Shown here in pieces: positions 59,777 to 64,000 of a DNA stretch of 64,000 nucleotides (the first letter of the stretch is position 1; each line of letters starts with the position of its first letter). Source of the stretch: Litoditis marina (taxonomy: Eukaryota; Nematoda; Chromadorea; Rhabditida; Rhabditidae); NCBI GenBank assembly GCA_964036275.1, contig OZ038435.1, forward strand, positions 3,782,001 to 3,846,000, in the 5' to 3' direction. Below the pieces are notes generated by a model. That model saw only the letters and a list, made by a program, of their open reading frames with translations. It searched no databases and had not been told where the DNA came from. The translations under genes and the position numbers were made by a program.

Positions 59777-59786
59777 CTGAATAAAC
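59777..59786 (-). promoter_or_regulatory. Acceptor-like site before the gene G ATG
   Basis: GTTTATTCAG followed by GTGTA and ATG on the minus strand. Confidence 0.55.
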
Positions 59787-60669
59787 GCTAGTAGAATAAA
59801 TCGTAGTAAACTGATGTGGAGAACAACGATTCAGAACGTGAAGCCAAATAATTATTTCTCTTTTCATTATTCAAGTAAAGGCTATCCACCGTTCAGATAC
59901 TTAAAGATAAAGAGTGAAAAACAAACTTGAAAAATGTTGGATGAGTAGCCATGGTTTTAACGAAAACTGCTCAAAAATCTAGGGAACGATTTGAACATAA
60001 TCTCAGTTTGATCAGATCAGACAGGATTTTCGAATTACTCATCAATACCAAACTACAAACACCACACAATTTTTCCCCATCCTTTTCATGGGAAAACTGT
60101 GGCAGCCTATTGATATTTTATTCATGAAGACTAACTGAAAATGTATCCTATATTTTGTCGGATCATTTTAGTTATATTTGCACCGAACAGGAAAATAAAA
60201 TGACAATCTTTTTTCCTTATTTTTAACTGCCATATTATAGTGTGCGTGACAAAATAGAGAACATGAATGTCCGGTATTTGAGTTGCATCGATTTGACAGA
60301 ACCGAATGAGTTCACCTGATTCCAATTGACAGGGGGTTATACTAGTTGTTTCGAACGTGACTTTAAAGGTGACCGGAGACTAACTTGACATAGGGGGAGG
60401 AATAGTTCAGATCTGGCCTCATTTTTCAAAGCATCCCCGAGTCACATTTTGAATATGAAAAGTGGCACGCTGCCGAAGACTATTTGGGAATACTTAGGAA
60501 ATTAGGAGTATAATGGCCTAAATGATGATCAACATGGCCGGGTACGGGAAAACTTAGAAAATGTGTTTTTGAAGCTCCAAAAATTAGTTGGTCTGAAAAC
60601 GTATGTTAGAATATCCTTCCAACGTTATCCAAGCCTGCGTCTCTCCCTTGGCGCACTATTTCGCAAAAT

Positions 60670-61038
60670 GGGGCGTAGCAATCCTTTCAAGCTCATGAGA
60701 AGTTCATATGATCGTTCCAGTATAAAAAAAACCATAAATATATTGATATTATGGGTTAACTTTTAAATGTAGCATAGTAGTCGATATATAGTCTCATGAG
60801 AATCTGATGAGACGTGTTCATTATCTCAAGTAGTTCACGAACATTGCTATCGCGCCAGGCGGCGTAGCAAACCGTCCAACCTCATGAGAAGTTCACATGA
60901 GTTTCCCATGAGATACCTCATGAGCTACTCGTGAGCTCTCAATGTTGTAGTATAGCAATCAATAGAATCTCATGAGAAATTCGTGCTAATAGCTCATGAG
61001 GTGTTCTTATGAACTTTTGTGGGGATTGCTACGCCGCC
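60670..61038. mobile_element. Two adjacent GGCGGCGTAGC-family MITEs
   Basis: Copy 1 (60670-60857) has eroded ends. Copy 2 (60858-61038) begins GGCGGCGTAGCAAACC and ends GGGGATTGCTACGCCGCC. Both contain alternating CTCATGAG and ATGAGATACC words that make them largely self-complementary. Confidence 0.8.
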
Positions 61039-61955
61039 AGGGTTTAAGACCAAAGCGTGATATCGAGGGGACGCCGGTTGGGATAGAAAAACAGGAATAA
61101 TCCTGAATACGGCCTCCAGTTGAGAAAAGTGTGCAAAATTGTGGAATAATGAAGCGGAGCCCATTTTGTGGTTTTCCTATGCTTACAAAAGGCTCCCGCT
61201 GAGTAAACAGGGCAGAATTAAATCAATTTCCTACATTTGGCGACGATCATAACGTGTAAAACACATGACAGACAATTGGCCAATTATTGGTCGGGGAAGG
61301 TGTTACTAGTGGATGGGCACGAACCGTTTTTATTTGGTAACCTAACCTTTTTTGTGAGGATTTTTCACGTTACCAGAAGGTAACCTGAAAGTAACATGGA
61401 ATAAAAACCCCATTACCGTTCAACTAATGGGAGAATCCATATTTTAGCTACTCAGGTTAACTGGAAAAGATTTTAAAGAGTACTGCCTCAGATAGAGAGA
61501 GATAACTCGCACAACTTCAAGTTGTCTTCTAAAGATTTTATCATTCTCACGTGGTCTACTGTTTTTAAAAAGCAAAAAATACTATAAATATATGAAATAT
61601 AAGGTAGAAAAGATAGAAAACTGGAGTAAAATACATGATTCGATTTGTAATACAATTAATTTGCAGAATAACATAACTAATCTCTGTCGGTCCAAAATAA
61701 TCCCGCCTACGTGGCGAGATAGAGCGAGAGTTTTGGGAAATGAAAAACATTTCAAAAATAAAAGTTTATAACTAGAGTCATGCTATAATTAGATGGTAGA
61801 ATCGTTAAACTATTTCCCAGCGGACATAGAAATTCATATATAGTGTGCGAACACAGCACAACTTTATAATACAGCCGAAAACGAACCGGGATCAAACTAC
61901 AAATATATATCATTCAATAAATCTCTGATAAAATAGGGAGAGCCGGACTTTTCCA

Positions 61956-62135
61956 GGCGGCGTAGCAATCCCTCCAATCTTACGAGAAGTTCATATGAGT
62001 TTCTCATGAGATACCTCATGAGCTACTCGTGAACTCTCAATGTTGTAGCATAGCAATCAATAGACTCTCATGAGAACCTCATGCGAATAGCTCATGAGGT
62101 ATCTCATGAGATTTTTGAGGGATTGCTACGCCGCC
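61956..62135. mobile_element. 180-bp GGCGGCGTAGC-family MITE, best copy
   Basis: Perfect inverted ends GGCGGCGTAGCAATCCCTC and GAGGGATTGCTACGCCGCC, with an interior of CTCATGAG/TCATGAGA palindromes. Non-coding. Confidence 0.88.
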
Positions 62136-62909
62136 AGATTTGCTCTCTACTAATTATGGTTCTTGTGAGCTTTCGAGTTCCGAGTTTAGTTCAAGCTAGA
62201 AAATGTTTAGGTTTTGTGTTTAGAGAATCCATTTTATTGCAAACATTGTTTTTTTTTCTGACATTGTATTTTTCTGTTCCCGGAACAATTGCCTGGATGC
62301 TATGCCCCGCGGAAATAGTTTGTTTGAGCACGTGTTTTTACGTGTCTTTCCCCCTCAGGAAAACCGGAAACCGGAATAATCTGCAGATTGGGATGGAATG
62401 AGAGTACGCAAACAAGCTCACTGACATATCACTCGGCAAAATATGAACTGAGAAAAATAGAAAATATGAGAGATTAGGTTGTACGTTTTGCTATTTAGAG
62501 ACTATACGATGTATCTAGATGTGTTTGTAGTTCGGCGCCCGGCTTTTCGATCGAAATGCTTAACTTATGGTCGGTACGCTTGGTCGACATCAAACTACAT
62601 AGAATATGTGGTCACTATGGTCCTGCTTGTTTTACAATAAAGTGTGTTTTTTGTGAAACACCAATTAACTTGAAGTTCCTCGAGTCAAGGGGAGGAATAT
62701 TTAGTTTTGGTGGTTACGTCTGGGGTAGAGGCGAAGCGTACACTTTTATTTCCTTCCTTTCTCGAATATTCTTCCGTAGTTTATCGATATTCCTTAGATG
62801 AGCTTTACATTTATTTAGACTTTGATTGAAGAACTGGTGAGAAAACGCGTAGATTCACGATATGAAGTGAATACGTTTTTGTATCATAACTAAGTTTTTT
62901 CTGCCAGCT

Positions 62910-63065
62910 TTGTTTTCCGATCACGTTGTGGTCGTAATATCACACGTTACGGATTACGGTATAAATCACGTTATAGATCACGTTAAGATTTACTTCAGTA
63001 ATCACATAATTGACCATGTTATCAATCACGTGAATAATCACGTTGAAGATCACGTTGAGATTCAC
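62910..63065. repeat. ATCACGTT short degenerate repeat
   Basis: At least ten ATCACGTT/ATCACGTG-like words at 12-18-bp spacing, many forming E-box-like CACGTG or CACGTT. Confidence 0.8.
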
Positions 63066-63139
63066 TTTATGGCCCGATCACGCGATCAAGTAAACAGAAG
63101 TGAACTTCTTCTCGTCTCTGCGCGTGTTTGATGTGTGGT

Positions 63140-63265
63140 TTGTGTGTCTAGGTTGGGGCCCGGACCAGTCCCGCACCAACCGGGCTACACGCGGCTGCAC
63201 GCAGTCGGCATACTGCCACACTCCTGCCACCCGCTCGCACGGCTACCACTAGTTCTCTGGGGCAG
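63140..63265. other. GC-rich block
   Basis: A locally GC-rich stretch in AT-rich surroundings, with words GGGGCCCGGACC and ACACGCGGCTGCACGC. No open frame with support; promoter-like by composition only. Confidence 0.35.
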
Positions 63266-64000
63266 TTTGGGATTCATCCCTGAGAGTGATTTTTATATTG
63301 ACTAGAATTTCCTAAATAACTTTTGTATTTGCCACTTTGTCGACAAAAATAATTTTTCACAAATACATAACCTTCTTCACATAACACACATGTATAAAGC
63401 GTACTTATTGTCGACCTTCTGATGTACAAGTTTTCACCTGTCATCATTATTTTTCGAGTTCGGAGCAGTACAGTATAGTTGTTTCATTCCTATCTCGATA
63501 TCTACAGCATGAACTCGAAACATCGATTGAGTTTGGTTTCAGCATCAGTTTCTGTGTTCTTGTAAAAAGTGTTGTTCACCTGAGTACTGTAAACGTCCAC
63601 GTAGAAATGAAACTAACTATAACACAACTTTGTACTGTTTTTGATTCTTGAATTTCTTTTTCTATGCGCCCTCTCTCTCACATCTACTTTCTAGTGACCT
63701 GACAAGTCTCAAATATTCTGTTGGTGATTCAAATTTTTGAATGAAGTTTACTTCTAAATGATTAACTCTAAAAAACTTAAAATATCGTTTATTTCTTCTT
63801 TTTCAACTTGAACTGTTCCAATTATTCTGTTTTACATAACTCACATATATTTTGAGAAACAATTTATGCGCCTGACTACTATCAAGATTTATGATCAGTA
63901 AGAAATTATTAACTAACTACTTCAATAAAAAAGCTCAATATATCAGGGTATTAATAGAGTAATGTTCTCGAATAAAACATAATCGTCATTTTCATATTTC

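Larger units (their letters stand above)
59779..64000. other. 4.2-kb region upstream of gene G without recognised genes
   Basis: Contains GGCGGCGTAGC-family MITEs (60670-62135), a GGTTACC-family remnant (61330-61450), a TAGTTCGGC/ATCAAACTACA copy (about 62522-62600), ATCACGTT repeats (62910-63065) and a GC-rich block (63140-63265). Open frames up to about 100 codons have no splice-site or family support. Confidence 0.5.

Overview
Animal nuclear DNA, most likely from a nematode. Ten multi-exon genes can be assembled from both strands. All use GT-AG introns with a strong pyrimidine-CAG acceptor (mostly TTTCAG or TTTCCAG), and every exon joins its neighbour in a consistent phase. Three things point to a nematode: an N-terminal C-x2-C...C-T-H-H domain that resembles the nematode LIN-15B-like domain, splice acceptors placed 0-21 nt upstream of most start codons (as expected for spliced-leader trans-splicing), and the TTTCAG acceptor style. 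The species cannot be named from sequence alone.

Plus strand, 310-31581: four head-to-tail genes. KSR (kinase suppressor of Ras, 22 exons, about 848 aa) is a MAPK scaffold pseudokinase. Next are the mitochondrial ribosomal protein bL17m (MRPL17, 5 exons, 186 aa), the leucine-rich repeat/PheRS-beta-like protein LRRC47 (13 exons, 518 aa), and a two-finger C2H2 protein (gene C, 8 exons, 282 aa).

Minus strand, 31899-59771: six head-to-tail genes. Two are paralogues of gene C: gene B (9 exons, 333 aa), which meets gene C tail to tail, and gene A (13 exons, 526 aa), which adds the LIN-15B-like domain and a Thr/Ser-rich repeat at its N-terminus. The other four (D, E, F, G) encode small C-terminally anchored membrane proteins with PPxY and YxxPhi motifs. 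D and E are a clear tandem duplicate; F and G are diverged relatives.

The rest is introns and intergenic DNA rich in short inverted-repeat transposons (at least eight families, one inserted inside another with a perfect 8-bp target duplication), a roughly 3-kb minisatellite of 61/62-bp units inside KSR intron 5, degenerate tandem repeats, GA/CT microsatellites and several GC-rich blocks. From 59772 to 64000 no gene was recognised. The genes do not form one pathway: KSR serves Ras-ERK signalling, MRPL17 and LRRC47 are housekeeping or translation-linked, the zinc-finger trio is presumably nuclear, and the PY-motif proteins are presumably membrane-trafficking or ubiquitin-ligase adaptors.
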